Origin: Corythucha ciliata
Taxonomy: Eukaryota; Arthropoda; Insecta; Hemiptera; Tingidae
Assembly: GCA_038030265.1 (NCBI GenBank)
Contig: CM075937.1
Location: 7,254,001 to 7,318,000 of the forward strand
Length of the DNA: 64,000 nt
Reading direction: 5' to 3'
The notes below the pieces were generated by a model. That model was given only the letters and a program-made list of their open reading frames with translations, did no database searches and was not told where the DNA came from. A program made the position numbers and the translations under genes. Positions within the stretch are counted from its first letter, which is position 1. Each line of letters starts with the position of its first letter. Below, piece after piece: positions 19,439 through 31,778 of the stretch.

Positions 19439-21290
19439 GTAAGTACACAATCCTTTTCCCCCCCATTCACTTACTCTCTCTTTCTCTCTCTTTTTTGTCG
19501 GACAATATCTTCCATTCTTGTTTTAAAAAAGTCTAGTCAGTCAGAAAACAAAATTAACACCCCCTTCCCGTCCAGCGACAGGACAGGTAAATGTTACAAA
19601 AGGGGCACGAAGGGGATGTGTTTACCGCTTTAAACCCAATTGAGTATAGGACTAGTTGCAAGGCATTTTTTTTTTAAACGCATTGTTACGATGGACCGTA
19701 CGTGGTTAACGACGCGTTGTGGTTGAATTCGCGAACCACTCCAATTCTAAACTTTCGTCCCCTTTGCATCGTTCCAAACTTTTTTTTTTTTTTTTTTCTA
19801 CGCGCCGATTTTTCACACCATATGCACCTTCCCCTTTGGAAGAAAATAAAAACAACTTCCTTTGACGTTACGATTTTTAACTCTCCGTTTTACAAGTTTA
19901 AGGAGAGTGAGAGAGAAAATGTTTTACGGTGTCTTGCGACACGTAACAAGGAAGAAGCTTTGACACACGGGGCAATTGATTAAACGATTATTTGTCTATT
20001 GTCGAGATGAACCACGCCTATAAGGGCAAGCTAACAAACTCGCCCAAGTTTGATTAATGCACATCATCTTAATCCCCTGCTCATAAATCACCAACTTTTA
20101 TATATTTTATTTTCGTAATTTAATTAAACACTCCTAATGATAAACTTAGAAATCATTCACAAAATATTGTTTTGATAGCTTATTTTTAGGTGGTAGGAAG
20201 AGCGTTGTGGAAAGGAGGGCGGGAGTCTCCGTAAAAACACACACACTCGTTTCCGTCTCTCAGTCTCAAAAAGTTTGTATTTACTTGAAAAGATGACTGT
20301 TTGGAAACACGGTGGGTCGGTTATTGGAAAAAGGAGGAGGAAGAAGAAGAGCCCCGAATGTTTTCCTAACTCTTCGAGTGGTTTCCCGGAGGGGAGTTTT
20401 GTTCTGTTGACTTTTTTACCTTACCGGTTTCTCCTTTGGTGAGTTGTGTGTGTGTGTGTCTCAGGGTTTGATGCGTGTTTCTACAGGTGGTCTCGTTGAA
20501 TTAAAGAGGGTGCATAAGAACAGGCGAAAAGGGAGGATTGGATCTCATATGAGAGATCCCTGTGATTTCACCCTCTCTACTCCGCCCATTCGCCAATCAA
20601 AGGGGAAACAAGTTTCGTGCGCCGACAATTCCGCACAAGGAAAATCATCTACATATTCGGTGGATGGTTTTGCACGTGGCTAATATTACACGAAGGTGGT
20701 GGTAGTGGCCGAGTGAAGGGTGGATGATGAATTGCTAAGAAGCACGATATAACCCTCGGTCTTCCTCTCTATATCGCCCTTTTCATCATTCCTTCCGATT
20801 TTCTGTGCCAAAGCGGACAGGCAATAATTCAAGCAAACTATAAAGCCGTGAATGTGAAAGATGGCGGGGACACTTTTTTTTATCCTCTAATTTATTACGA
20901 AAAAGACTCCGTATTCTTTTCACTGACAGGGCTGGGATTGTAATGACGGGGAAGTAATAAGGAGCTTATGGAACACGTACCCACAGCGTCGCCGACACAA
21001 AATCTCATCACGATACATTCCCATCAAAACAATTACGAGTCAGAATACTGAAGAGTGATCTTAAAAACGAATCTCTCGGTTGTATTACATATATTAGTCC
21101 GGAGGTTACCGACATCAACTTTGCAAATAATCATTAACCAATGCCACTTGGCAGGAATGTTCTATATACCTGTAGGATGATTTCTAGAGGTGTGACGTGA
21201 CAGCTTTTGTCGGTCACAGTGACAACTAGCTCCGGTGACTGTGCAGTCACTGTGACAAAAACCAGTGATTTTGTCACTTAAGAGACTACT
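19439..21290. other. No recognisable gene
   Basis: Spacer with T and A runs, a short (gt)n at 20447-20460, and near 21195-21285 an alternating gtgac/gtcac palindromic stretch. No exon with family support was found. Confidence 0.4.
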
Positions 21291-21292
21291 GA

Positions 21293-21431
21293 GGGCCTGT
21301 TCTATAACTTTTTAATGTCACTATCAATGTTTGTTTCCACCCGTCCTCCCCATCAGCATGTGATTTAATTTGGGGCGGATGGTTGGAAAAGGATATTCCT
21401 AGGAACCCTGAAATCTTACAGGACAGGCCCC
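21293..21431. mobile_element. MITE-like element with GGGCCTGT termini
   Basis: The left end gggcctgttctataac and the right end, reverse-complemented ggggcctgtcctgtaag, form imperfect inverted repeats about 140 bp apart. The size and structure are those of a MITE. The target duplication is not clear. Confidence 0.45.
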
Positions 21432-22039
21432 CTGTAGCAGTTCGTTTGAGCAAATGCCTAATGTTACCGGACTCGCCGGTATCTGTGTGAATTCCATTCC
21501 CAGACCCAACAAAGCCTATTAATAGGGCAAATGAGAGACACGATTTCGCAAATTAATTTTGTTTGCATCGGTTATAAAAAATATATATTTCTCTTTTTCT
21601 AACTTTATCCGTGGAAAACTCCTATGAACGGCGAACCCACATCATGCAAACATGAAGGTGAGTCATGGATCAAAAACTGCAATGCACGAATTTACCTAGC
21701 CCACAGCATAGCCAGAGGGGGGCAGGGCTAGGCAGCTGCCCTCCCCTGGACTCAAAAATGCAGATTCAGTGGGGCAGTTGCCCACCCCTAGATGCATTCT
21801 GAAAGTACAAATCCTTCAGAATAATCACATTGTGTTTCATCGGCGCTCACTAAAAAAAAAACTTCACGGATTTCACTAATAAAAAAAATAAATTTCAACG
21901 GGTTTTGTCACTTACAAAACGGATATCGCAAGGGTGACGTAATTCAAAGACCAAAATCGCCGTTTTTGCGTCCTAGAATACTATTTTCGCAGACAGACGC
22001 GGATTTAGTATTTGCTCAAGAGAGGTGCTAGAGAAATGG

Positions 22040-23740
22040 TGTGGTTCACTCTACTAAAACTGGTTTGACAGCCTTTTCACTGCCTAAAAATAGTTAAAAC
22101 TAGCTATTTGCACTATAAAAACGGCTAAAGTAACTAAACTCTCGCCCAAAAATACAAAACAGTCGATTCGCGTTTTGAAAATGGCTAAAACTGGACTTCA
22201 CGCGCCTTAAAAATTGGTGGCGATTGGTGAACTTCTGAAAATGCCTAAAAAGATCATGATTACCGCCCGAAAGTAGCTAAATCGACCATTCGTGCGCTAC
22301 AATTGATCAGACTGGTCATTCTTGAGCCAAATATGACCATAATGCGCGCTTTTGGCTTGACGGACTAATCAAGCCCTGAAAACGGCCAAAATGACTTCAC
22401 GTGCCCTGAAAATGCCTAAAAAGATGATTCCTTCCCTGAAAATGGCAAAATCGACAATTCGCGCAACAGGAATGGTCAAACTTCATGACCTTGGCTTGAT
22501 GGACTAGGTATTTGAGCCTTGAAAATGGCAAAACTGACGATTCGTGTCTTTAAAATGGCTAAAATTACTATATTTGAACCCTAGAAATTGCCAAATTTAC
22601 TTTACGAGCTCTAGAAATGGATAACCTGACGAATCGAGCTCTAAAAATGTCTGAACAAGTGACTCCTGCCCTGAAAACGGCAAAATAGACCATTCGGAGC
22701 GCCGAAAATGGCCAACCTGGCTGTTCTCGCCTTGATTTGGGACGTACTATTCGCTCCTATAACTGGAAAGACTGACTTTATGCGCCCTAAAAATGGCAAT
22801 TATAGCTATTCAAGCCTTGAAATCGTCAAAACTGACTCTATGTGCCCTGAAAAGCTGAGCCCAACAAAGTAAAATGTCAATTTTGAAGTAACATATTCTG
22901 TTTTGAGTAAAGTGATATTTTTTGGGTGGAACCGCAAGTTTCAGGGTAAAATCGTCAGTTTAGGAGCGTTTTTGGGATGAAATCGTAAGTTTTGGAATTA
23001 AAACAGTCCGTTTTGGGGTAAAATGACCAGTTTTGTTTTGACGTCATCAGTTATGAGGCAATTAACACGTCAGCTTTGGCGTTAAATCGTCTGAATTTGT
23101 ATAAAATCGTCACATTTGCGATGAATTTGTCATTTTTTTTGTGGAATCACCTGTTTTCAAGGCAGAATGGCCTAAAATCACCCGTTTTGAGGAAAACTTG
23201 AGTTTAAGTGTGACATTGTCAGTTTTGGAGTAAATTACCGAATTTTGAGGGGAAATTGTCGTTTCGGGTGTAAAATAGTCATTTTTGAAATGGAACAGTA
23301 AAGTTTAGTTTTAGGTTAAAATAGCCAGTTTTGTGGTAGCATCTTCAATTGGAGGGGGGGGGGGCACGTCAGCTTTGGCCAGTAATTGTGCGTTGTTTTT
23401 TTTTTTTTTTTACAAAATCGCCAATTGAAGGATAAAATCGGCAGTTTTTAGTACTGTGTGGTCTGTTAATTGTAATTAAGATCATTCGTTTTTGATCCGT
23501 TTTGGGTTAAATCCGCCATTTTTAGGCGGAATTCACCAGTTTTGGGGGTAAAGACTTGGATTTTAAAGTTGTGCTGTGAAATTTTTAGTTTAGGCGTAAA
23601 CACTTCGTCTTTGGCGTAGAAACGTCATTTTTGAAGTAAAATATTCAGTAATAATAGAGTGAAATATTCAGTTATTTTGTTAAAAAACGTCAGTTTTGAG
23701 TTAAGCCCCGTTACTGTTTGGTTAAAAAATGTTGAATTTT
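22040..23740. repeat. Degenerate minisatellite block, family M2
   Basis: Units around 'ctgaaaatggcaaaatcgac' dominate to about 22870, then a related 'ggggtaaaatcgtcagtttt' form follows. The block is preceded at 21705-21800 by a hAT-like left-end motif (catagccag then a G-rich stretch) like that at 11119, suggesting another diverged element. No coding sequence. Confidence 0.6.
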
Positions 23741-24039
23741 TACGTCTCTCAGACAAACCGTTGATGAAAAGTCGGTAACCCTGTATACTGAGATACAGAA
23801 CACCAAACATGACGTCACAACAGGACCTGACTGTTCCTAGGATCAGTCAAATTGTTACAGAACAAGCCCCCTGGCCTAAGCGGGTTGCAAAACTGTTGAA
23901 GTAGGACTGGAGAGCGCATGCGTGGAAATCGTCTATTCATGTGACTTCCTGTTATATTCATGATTCATTCCATTACTTCAACCATCCCCACTTACTTCAC
24001 AATCCAATTACAATATGATTAATTTCCCCATTCTAAATT

Positions 24040-24213
24040 CCATGGCCGTATTAATTTTTTCAGTGCTCCGACGCTTCCGATTTCATGCTGGTTAAAGGGT
24101 AACATGGGCGCTCGAGTTTTATTTCATATTTTTCGACTAACGCGCCCATGTTACCCTTTAACCAGCATGAAATCGGAAGCGTCGGAGCACTGAAAAAATG
24201 TATACGGCCATGG
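24040..24213. repeat. Long near-perfect palindrome, 72-bp arms
   Basis: 24040-24111 and 24142-24213 are inverted copies that differ only at three bases (taa versus aca) and flank a 30-base loop. Arms begin ccatggccgtat and end catgggcgc. Transcribed, this would form a very stable hairpin of pre-miRNA or hairpin-siRNA size; it may equally be a fold-back element. No target duplication was found. Confidence 0.85.
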
Positions 24214-25179
24214 AAGTTTTCTTGTTCATTTTTTATTTTTTTTTTTTGCATTATTGATGAACGCCAAAAACGGGAACATGGAAGTATCGTGTGGTCCTCC
24301 ACACAATCAGTGAATCATCAATCACGCAGTCTTCATTCCTCAAACACCAACATTTCCATAACCCTAAATCCAAAAAAATTATTGGTTGCACATAATCAAT
24401 AATCAACCCACAGCCCACATCGACTAATCTTCAATTACCCACCCTTATCAATCAACGACTATAACCATCAATCGTCCCTCAATTTTCAATCCTACTTCAA
24501 TCATTCGTCATCGTTCTTTCATACAAAATCCTCCTTCAACTGTCTGTCTTCGTTCTTTTATACCAAAATATCAAAAAATAGAAAACAGTCCAAAATGCAA
24601 TACTCAGTCGAAAACGGGTGATTTTAGGTCCTTTGACCATTTTGGAACAACAATTTCGAAAAGCTGTAGCCCGTTCCATATTCATCGTGGAAAACTTCTT
24701 TACATACAAAATTTGTTAGAAATTTATTGCTCAACAAGTTTTGTGAGTGAAGATTTTCCTGTAAAGTAACTCATTTTCGGGATATTTAGAAGAAACTAAA
24801 AGAAGTGCTCAATAATTTTGGTTTTTGGGCTGCCAAAAAATTGTCAGAGTTCGCATTTTTTTTCTCGAACACTTCTGACCTACACATACAAGATGGCAAA
24901 AAAATGCCCGTGAGTAACATGGAAGTGAAAGAGGTTTGTTTTCGGCAACTTTGTAGTCAATTCGCGTGGAAATTGAACGAGAAATCTTAACAAAATAGTT
25001 ACAAAATTACAGGACCAATTGTTTCGAGTTTAATACCGAAAATATTATTCTGCTACGGGAAGAGCAGGCCTGGAAAATGATTTACCTTCAAAACAAAGGT
25101 CATACTCGCGTTTTTCATGCCAAGAAACAACTAGATTTAGATTACTATGTAAATCTGTGGCGAATAATTTTTAACGCAG
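24214..25179. other. No recognisable gene
   Basis: Contains a run of catcaatc/cattcatc-like words (24300-24560) and A/T-rich DNA distantly related to the tandem copies that follow. No supported exon. Confidence 0.4.
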
Positions 25180-25740
25180 TCACGCCAAATCTATCACCTC
25201 CCACAATTTTCTCTTAACCTCAGTTTTTTTGGGTACAAATATTTGTAATTAAGATACAAAGGGGCTCTAGAGGCCTTTTTTTGCAATTTCGACCGTCATT
25301 TTTGGCTACTGGTCCTTTTGCGCTAGAAACGACGATTTTGGCCACAAAAAAAGTTGCATTTATTCGACAATATTGTGGTCAATTCGCATGGAAATTTCAC
25401 GAGGAATCCGAAAAAAAAAAAAAAAATTCTGGAGTCACTTGCTCTGAATTTAAAAAAAAAATCTGTGGCAAACAATTTTTGACGTAGTCACGCCAAATCG
25501 ATCTCCACCCACAATTTTCTCTTAATCTCAGTTTTTTTTTGTAAAAATATTTGCAATTAAGATACAAAGGGGCTCTAGAAGCCCTTTTTTGCAATTTTGA
25601 CCGTAATTTTTTGCTACTGGTCCTTTTGCGCTAAAAACGACGATTTTGGTCTCAAAAAAAGTTGCATTTTTTCGACAATATTGTGGTCAATTCGCAAGGA
25701 AATTTCACGAGGAATCCGAAAAAAATATCAAAAAAATTCT
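25180..25740. repeat. Tandem duplication, 308-bp period
   Basis: Anchors ccacaatttt (25201 and 25509) and ctactggtcc (25306 and 25614) both recur exactly 308 bp apart. The units are similar with scattered substitutions. It lies just upstream of the gag fragment at 26105 and may be part of that element's leader. Confidence 0.7.
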
Positions 25741-26104
25741 GGAATGACTTGTTCTGAAGTTATATCCAAAAACGACATTTCGGTACGTGAAGAACATGTC
25801 CGATAAATGATTTTTTCTCAAAAAAAAGGTCAGATTTGTGCTTCTCATATTAAGAAATAGCCAGATTTTCATTTTCATGCAATTTATCGAAAAAAAAGCG
25901 ACAGACCGACGGCATGCCAAAAACCACTTTTTTCAACTTTTTTGAGGTTGTACATTATGAATGTGATGTCAGCTCGGACTCGATTTTTTTCACGAACACC
26001 ACACTTCCATTCCCGTAGGGAACATGGAAATAAAAGGATTTCTAGAAAAATAAAATATCAATTTCTACGAAACTAGAAGTTCCTTAGAACCTTAAGTTAT
26101 TTCA

Positions 26105-26605
26105 ATGGCGACGGGCGACCACGCAATCGCTTTTCAAAAAGAAGTTCGACAAGGTTACCACGCAAGGCTTGAACCATTCGATGAAAATTTTGAAACCTTC
26201 AATACCTACCTACAGCGTTTAGACAATTACTTCGACCTGAACAACCTAAACGAAGACGACGCCGAGACAGAAAAAAAAAGAGTACAGTTACTTCTAAATT
26301 ATTTAAGTCCTAAATACTTCCAACTTTTAGTTGACTTGACGGCTCCTGAAAAACCGAGTACAAAATCTTACAACGAATTATTACAAATTCTGAGCGAACA
26401 TTTGAATCCATTGCCAAATGAAATAGTCGAACAAAACAAATTCTACTGTCGAATTCAAAAAGAAGGTGAGCCAATCGCCGTTTATGTCAATGAACTTAAA
26501 ATTTTAACCTTAAATTGCAATTTCAAATGTTCAACGTGCAAAACGAGTACAAATGACGTACATCTGCGATTCATGTTGAAAATGTGTTCTCATCCACGAC
26601 ACTAA
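26105..26605 (+). pseudogene. gag: Gypsy gag, N-terminal capsid fragment
   Basis: From ATG the frame runs 166 codons. It has PFDENFETFNTYLQRLDNYF, then EKPSTKSYNELLQIL and NKFYCRIQKEGEPIAVYVNEL, and ends just after a CNFKC/CKTS motif that precedes HLRF in this gag class. It is related to the gag of the TIR element at 6353-7237. It stops before the nucleocapsid, and nothing of pol follows. It is a truncated copy. Confidence 0.75.
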
Positions 26606-26698
26606 CACGTGTTAGTCATATTTCATACTGATGTCAGTCATCTATCGAATGAAAGCATCAGATGCTCGCGTTCATCGGCTATTGGAGTTAGAGTAAGA

Positions 26699-26852
26699 CC
26701 GTTTTCACACTTGAGATTCCGGTATCCGATTTCCGAATCGAGGATACTAAAAAATTAAAAATACACTACAGTCAAGGCGCTCCTTCACACTTAGATTCCG
26801 GAAAAGCATACTTTTAGTATCCGATTCCGGAATCTTAAGTGTGAATGAGCGC
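26699..26852. mobile_element. MITE-like element with TTCACACTTGAGATTCCGG termini
   Basis: The left end tttcacacttgagattccgg recurs inverted at the right (ccggaatcttaagtgtgaa), with an internal third copy of the motif. There is no coding capacity, and the target duplication is uncertain. Confidence 0.55.
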
Positions 26853-27049
26853 GTTTGCCGTATGGTACACCACTGTTGAATTCGGCACCGCTTGTGTCTT
26901 CTATGGACAATTTCGGCGCTTATCCCAGGTCATGTTTCCCTTTCCACTAGCCGGCCTCTAGCCCCTACCATTGTTTTCTCTATTTTGAAGAAGGAATTTT
27001 TGCTCAGTGAAAAAAGACAAATTTGAGCTTTCTAAGACAAATGAGTCTA

Positions 27050-27700
27050 ATATTATTGCATTGAAAGAAGTACAAAACTCTAATTGGCCTGAACAAAACT
27101 CTACAGTATTGTTAGTGACTGAACAAGACCATTTCCGGCCTGTTCAATGGAAATGAAATGCACAGAGTGGTCAACGAGTCGTAAAATGACTCATTTGAGC
27201 GTTCTTGGGCTTGATGTGGTTGATATCGTCGAATTGAAGGTGGTACAAAACTTTAATTGGCCAGTACAAAACTATAAGGTATCAGTAGTGACTGGACGGG
27301 TACGTTCCGGGCCGGTTCGATGGAAATGAAACGCACAGAGTGGCCAAGGAGTCGTGAAATGACTCATTTGAGCAATTTTTGGGCCTAATGTGGTTGACAT
27401 CCTGGAATTGAAGGTGGTACAAAACTTCAATTGGCCTGTACAAAACTATTAGGTATCATTAGTGACTGAACCAGACAATTTCAGGCCGGTACAATGGAAA
27501 TGAAATGCACGAGGTGGTCAAGGTGTCGTAAAATGACTCATTTGAGCGTTTTTGGGCCTAATGTCTTTAATATCTTGGAATTGAAGGTGGTACAAAACTC
27601 TAATTGGCCTGTACAAAACTATTAGGTATCAGTAGTGACAGAACGGGAGCGTTCTGGGCCGGTTCGATGGGAATGAAACGCACTAAAGTGGTCAAGTAGG
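27050..27700. repeat. 173-bp tandem satellite, about 3.7 copies
   Basis: The anchor tacaaaact(c/t)(t/c)aattggcc occurs at about 27071, 27244, 27418 and 27591, spacings 173-174 bp. Each unit also carries gaattgaaggtgg and gaaatgactcatttgagc-like words. A 173-bp period is near nucleosomal length, as in many satellites. Confidence 0.75.
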
Positions 27701-28149
27701 AAAAAAAAGAAATTTCGAAATGCCCGATTTCGGTGTTCTCCTTTAATACATTCTGGCCTGTAAATCATGTTGTTCAGTTGATTGCTTTTTTTCAGATATT
27801 CTATTGTTCTTTGGATTATTTGATTTTGTGCATTGAATATGTTTATACTAGAGTAAATTACTTTAAAGATTTCGGATACTTAGTACATTTTCATGCATTC
27901 ACAATGATTTTAAAGACTACTTTATTTTGTGTGTGTGGTGGGGGTGATGGCGTATCTTTTGTTGTTTATTCAGTGTGTATTTAACGAATTAATGATGAGC
28001 ATATGCTCATCACTTTGACTTGAATTTAAAAAGTTTCTGATGAAGGATCAATGAACGAACTAATGAACGAAGATGAACGATGGTTCTTCGTTCTCATAAC
28101 GTCTTATCAATTATGACTTCAATGGGTAAATGTTCATGTTTTAAATCAA

Positions 28150-28570
28150 AATTTATGCAATTTCCAGGGTGGTACAAAACTTTTTAATGTGTGTACAAAA
28201 TGATACAAAACTCAGGGTTAGTGTTAGGCGTTTCCGTTTTTTGATTTGGTTCAATTTATCAAAGCATAAAGTTGTAGTAGCACAAAATGAATTTAAATTT
28301 CTCCAATTTCTGAGGTGATACAAAACTCGCCGTGGGTTGTACAAAAGTGTACAAAACTCAGAGAAGCAAAATACACCAATTGTGTGCTGATTTGATGAAT
28401 CACCACAGCATAAAGTTGTAGTAGCACAACACTTTCTCGAATTTAACCGATTTAGGGGTTGATACAAAACTTTTTTTGGGTTGTACAAAATGGTACAAAA
28501 CTTGTACAAAACTATCATGCTGGTTTCAAGTTGATTCGCGTATGTGCTACCACAACTTTATGGAGCTGTG
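28150..28570. repeat. Tandem and inverted 134-bp repeats with tacaaaact words
   Basis: The word ataaagttgtagtagcacaa occurs at about 28266 and 28400 (134-bp spacing) and inverted at about 28543. The block shares the 'gtacaaaact' word with the 173-bp satellite upstream. Confidence 0.55.
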
Positions 28571-28923
28571 GAAGTGGGTGGAAGGCACTCGCGCTTGTCT
28601 CCGCTGTCTGAGTCGAGTGCGTGGAGTGATTATCAAAACGGCGCGGATTATCTCGTTCTTTCAATTTTGTAATTATTTTGGTTTTGAAACACGGATTTGT
28701 CATCTTTTGAGGCTGAATTTTCTCATTTCTTGGTTACACCAATAGGTGTAGTGCACTGAAGTATCTTCTATTGATATCGAAATGGTGAGTGGGGCAATTT
28801 CTCATTTTTATATGTTGTACTCAAATAATCAGCCGGTAAAGGAGTATTTCTCTGTAATGAAGTAAAATTCAATTTCCCCGTGGGCCCTTGCCAATGCATT
28901 ACTAAAGAAACGAGGTTTATAAC

Positions 28924-29079
28924 AGGTCTGTTCCAGCAAGGTTTTTGGAACATTTTCGGAGAAGAGCTGCTATGGGATCAACCAATACAATTTAAGTTGA
29001 TTACATTTTATTGGCTGGTCCCATGGAAACTCTGCACTCTGGTCCGAACATGTTACAAACACCTTGCTGGAACAGACCT
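28924..29079. mobile_element. MITE-like element with AGGTCTGTTCCAGCAAGG termini
   Basis: Inverted ends (aggtctgttccagcaagg and ccttgctggaacagacct) are perfect over 18 bases. A trinucleotide aac abuts both ends and may be the target duplication. It is non-coding and 156 bp long. Confidence 0.6.
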
Positions 29080-29479
29080 AACATCTGTTTACTGCTTTAC
29101 CGAAATACTGATTTTTATTTGAGTACTACTTTCAAATTTAAAAGCCTGATTTCAACCTATCAAAACACTCCACTTTGCTTTAGCACTCTATTTTTACTTC
29201 TAAACGCATTCAAAATGCCTCGAAATCATATGGAACTTGAAAAAAGTTAGTTGAAAGATAAAATAAGTTTGATTTTTACAGTGAAATCAGAAATCAGGCC
29301 AATTTTATCGGGTTTTCGTTTTTTCTCACGCTTCAATCTGGAGCTCTTTGGAGACAAATTCTGAGGCATTACCTATTCTCGAACTTTTTTCATCATTTCC
29401 CCCTTAACTTCTGCATCTTTTACTGGCGAATTAACAGTATAGGTATAATCCACTTCCAAATTTCCGTTGTTGGTGGTCA

Positions 29480-30050
29480 GGAATCGTGCGCTGGGAAAAA
29501 ACGGCCTTCGAACAGCATTATTAATTATTTCAAAAAAGTTCCCAAAGCTAATGTCGAAGTTGGAGGCATCGATGAAGTTTCTAGTTCAGACCCAGGTGAA
29601 TTTCCTACTTTGTTTTCAACTTGAGATTTATTTGGAAATTCATCTATTCACTCATCACCAGGTGGTGGTGGAGAACAGTCGAGCTCCTTGCCAATTCCTG
29701 AGGTCGCGTGTCGTTCTGGTGAAGGAGGAACCACCTTCATTGCCTACTATCTATCGTGTGAGGGAAGACATTGGGAATGGTCGCATTGATGATGCAACTA
29801 AACGAATGCTGCTCGAAACCCCTTGGAAACCTCCCGTTGGGTACAAATTTCCATTTTCCGAGCACGTTAAGCAAGGCAAGCCGGAGAAAAGGTACCTTCG
29901 TCAAAATCATTTAGACGAACATCACTGGTTAGTGCTTTCTCCAGCTCACCAGGGATTGTACTGCACGTACTGCGTTCTTTTTGCTCAAGAAGCTGGGGGC
30001 TATAATTCCAATTCTCAACTTGGTGCTTTGGTTCGACATCCAGTAAAAAC
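29480..30050 (+). pseudogene. hAT transposase N-terminal fragment (TTF-type zinc finger)
   Basis: A first frame carries KKRPSNSIINYFKK, resembling the short PIP-box-like start of many TTF/ZMYM-class hAT proteins. After a frame change come WKPPVGYKFPFSEH, HHWLVLSP and the zinc-finger segment GLYCTYCVLF, then a LGALVRHPV motif. This order is that of hAT transposases related to ZMYM1/52-kDa-repressor-like proteins. The catalytic and dimerisation domains are absent, and a MITE follows within 70 bases. It is a dead fragment. Confidence 0.65.
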
Positions 30051-30111
30051 GGGTGGATATGAACTGCCCAAATGCGGAATTTTGTGCAAATGGGGAACGC
30101 TATTAGTCTTA

Positions 30112-30249
30112 TGCCCGTATTTATGAACGTTCCTTGACATGAAGGAACCCTTGAAATTCATTAGAACAGATGTTTTTATTGCGATAAAAACTGTTCTCAA
30201 CGGTTCCTTGACTCAAGGAGGCTTCAAGGAACGTTCATAAATACGGGCC
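30112..30249. mobile_element. MITE, Harbinger-like (TTA/TAA target)
   Basis: Ends tgcccgtatttatgaacgtt and aacgttcataaatacgggcc are inverted copies about 138 bp apart, flanked by tta and taa. A related, less complete copy (gggccgtattcagaaac) follows at 30253-30400. No coding capacity. Confidence 0.6.
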
Positions 30250-30400
30250 TAAGGGCCGTATTCAGAAACCAACCTTTACGTCCCCTTAGGAGCTCCTTTA
30301 GTTAAGGTTCCTTTAGCGATTCCTTTAAAAATCGTATTCAGAAACGTTCCTTTAGAGTTCCTCGGCAGTCCCTTTAGCTAAAGGGGCCTTAAAGCAAATA

Positions 30401-31778
30401 AACAATGAAAATATGCTTTTAATGGTGACTGTACGCTTTATCATGTGAAACCTCTCGCTATTTACGCCTTCAAAAGCATATTAGTTATCAAAATTGTATG
30501 AAATGCCAGCCTATTAACATTGCGTAATTTTAATTTATTGATGAGCGTGGACAAGTTCAAGATCGAAGAGAACCGTAAAGTTTGTGCGGGAAGCGGCCAT
30601 TGTCCCACAAGGGAATGCCCTGCTGGAGACTGCGTGATCGAGCAACGGCTACGGTTCTATTTTGGAAAATTCGACTGCTGTCAATCGAATGTAGCCAACG
30701 GGTGACAACGTCTACAAATTCCATCCTTGGGCCGCAAAACACAACTACTTTGAGACTCATCCAGACTCCTGTCACCTACGGAGACTTTAAGCGGAGTATA
30801 TGTGCACAATAATTGCAGCCGACGACACCGGGGAAACCAACCAATCTGAAAAATGGAAAGGATGATTCTCTCACTCTTTGGCCACTAGGAAAATATATAA
30901 GCTGTTTTGTTAGCCCCGCTATGCTTTCACTTCCTTTATGTTCACGATACCACCGGCGTCACCGGTTGGCTGACACCTCGTAGGTCACAAAACTGTCTGC
31001 GAGGGCCGTTGCTCGGTACCTACGAGGAATGAGTTTGTCCAGTGAATTTCGAAGGAAATGTAACGCTCTTCAACTTGTGACTCAGAAGACGTTTTCGTGG
31101 AACGCGCAGTATTCGAGTGATAGACAAAAATCCGTTTAAAACTCCGGGGGAAAAACGCAGTTTTCTGCCCCCACTGAAGTTCTAAAGAGGAGTTTTGGAT
31201 GAAAGAGAAGCCTTTTAGCTCCTGGGGGCCTCACGAGGTGGCGCCGACAACGATGAGCAAGGGCTTTCGAGCGCCCTTGCGACTGGGGCATTATTCCGAA
31301 CGGTCGGGAAGAAAATGCCGCAAGAGGGATCCAGGAACCCCGTATAAGAAATGACATTACCCCTTCGTGGGAACCACACTTGCGGCATTTTTTCCTGACA
31401 CCTCTGACCACCCGCACTGGCACTGGCACTGGGGTCTTTTCCTGGCCCCAGATCCGACCGCGGTAGTGAGCTAGAGGTCGAAACGGTGCCACTCACCGTG
31501 CACTTTGACGAAATAATTATTTTCAGGCCTATAAATTATTTATTTTGGCCTAGGTTCCAATCCCGTACAAAACGAAAATAATGAAATAGATAGGACGGTC
31601 ACACTTGAAACACAAGGGGAGACACAACACAAAAAAGATAAATTGACAAATCGTGGTATGGGACCGTCACCCACCTCTCGATAGGCCTGGCTATGTGGCC
31701 CCGGAAACACTACAGAAATTGAACATTATTCTGACCGAATAGTCCTGGGAAACCGTCTAATTGTGGAGATGTACTCAG
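30401..31778. other. Unassigned region with a GC-rich block
   Basis: 31130-31500 is clearly richer in G and C than its surroundings. It holds a 118-codon minus-strand frame (31136-31492) without a family match, plus an inverted pair aaaatgccgcaag/cttgcggcatttt about 80 bp apart. 30985-31025 has a palindromic cctcgtaggt/acctacgagg pair. I cannot say whether this is a gene or a transposon remnant. Confidence 0.35.

Noticed and set aside
28924..29079. Possible microRNA precursor from the inverted ends
   Set aside because: Only the terminal 18 bases pair well; the size and flanking aac fit a MITE better.
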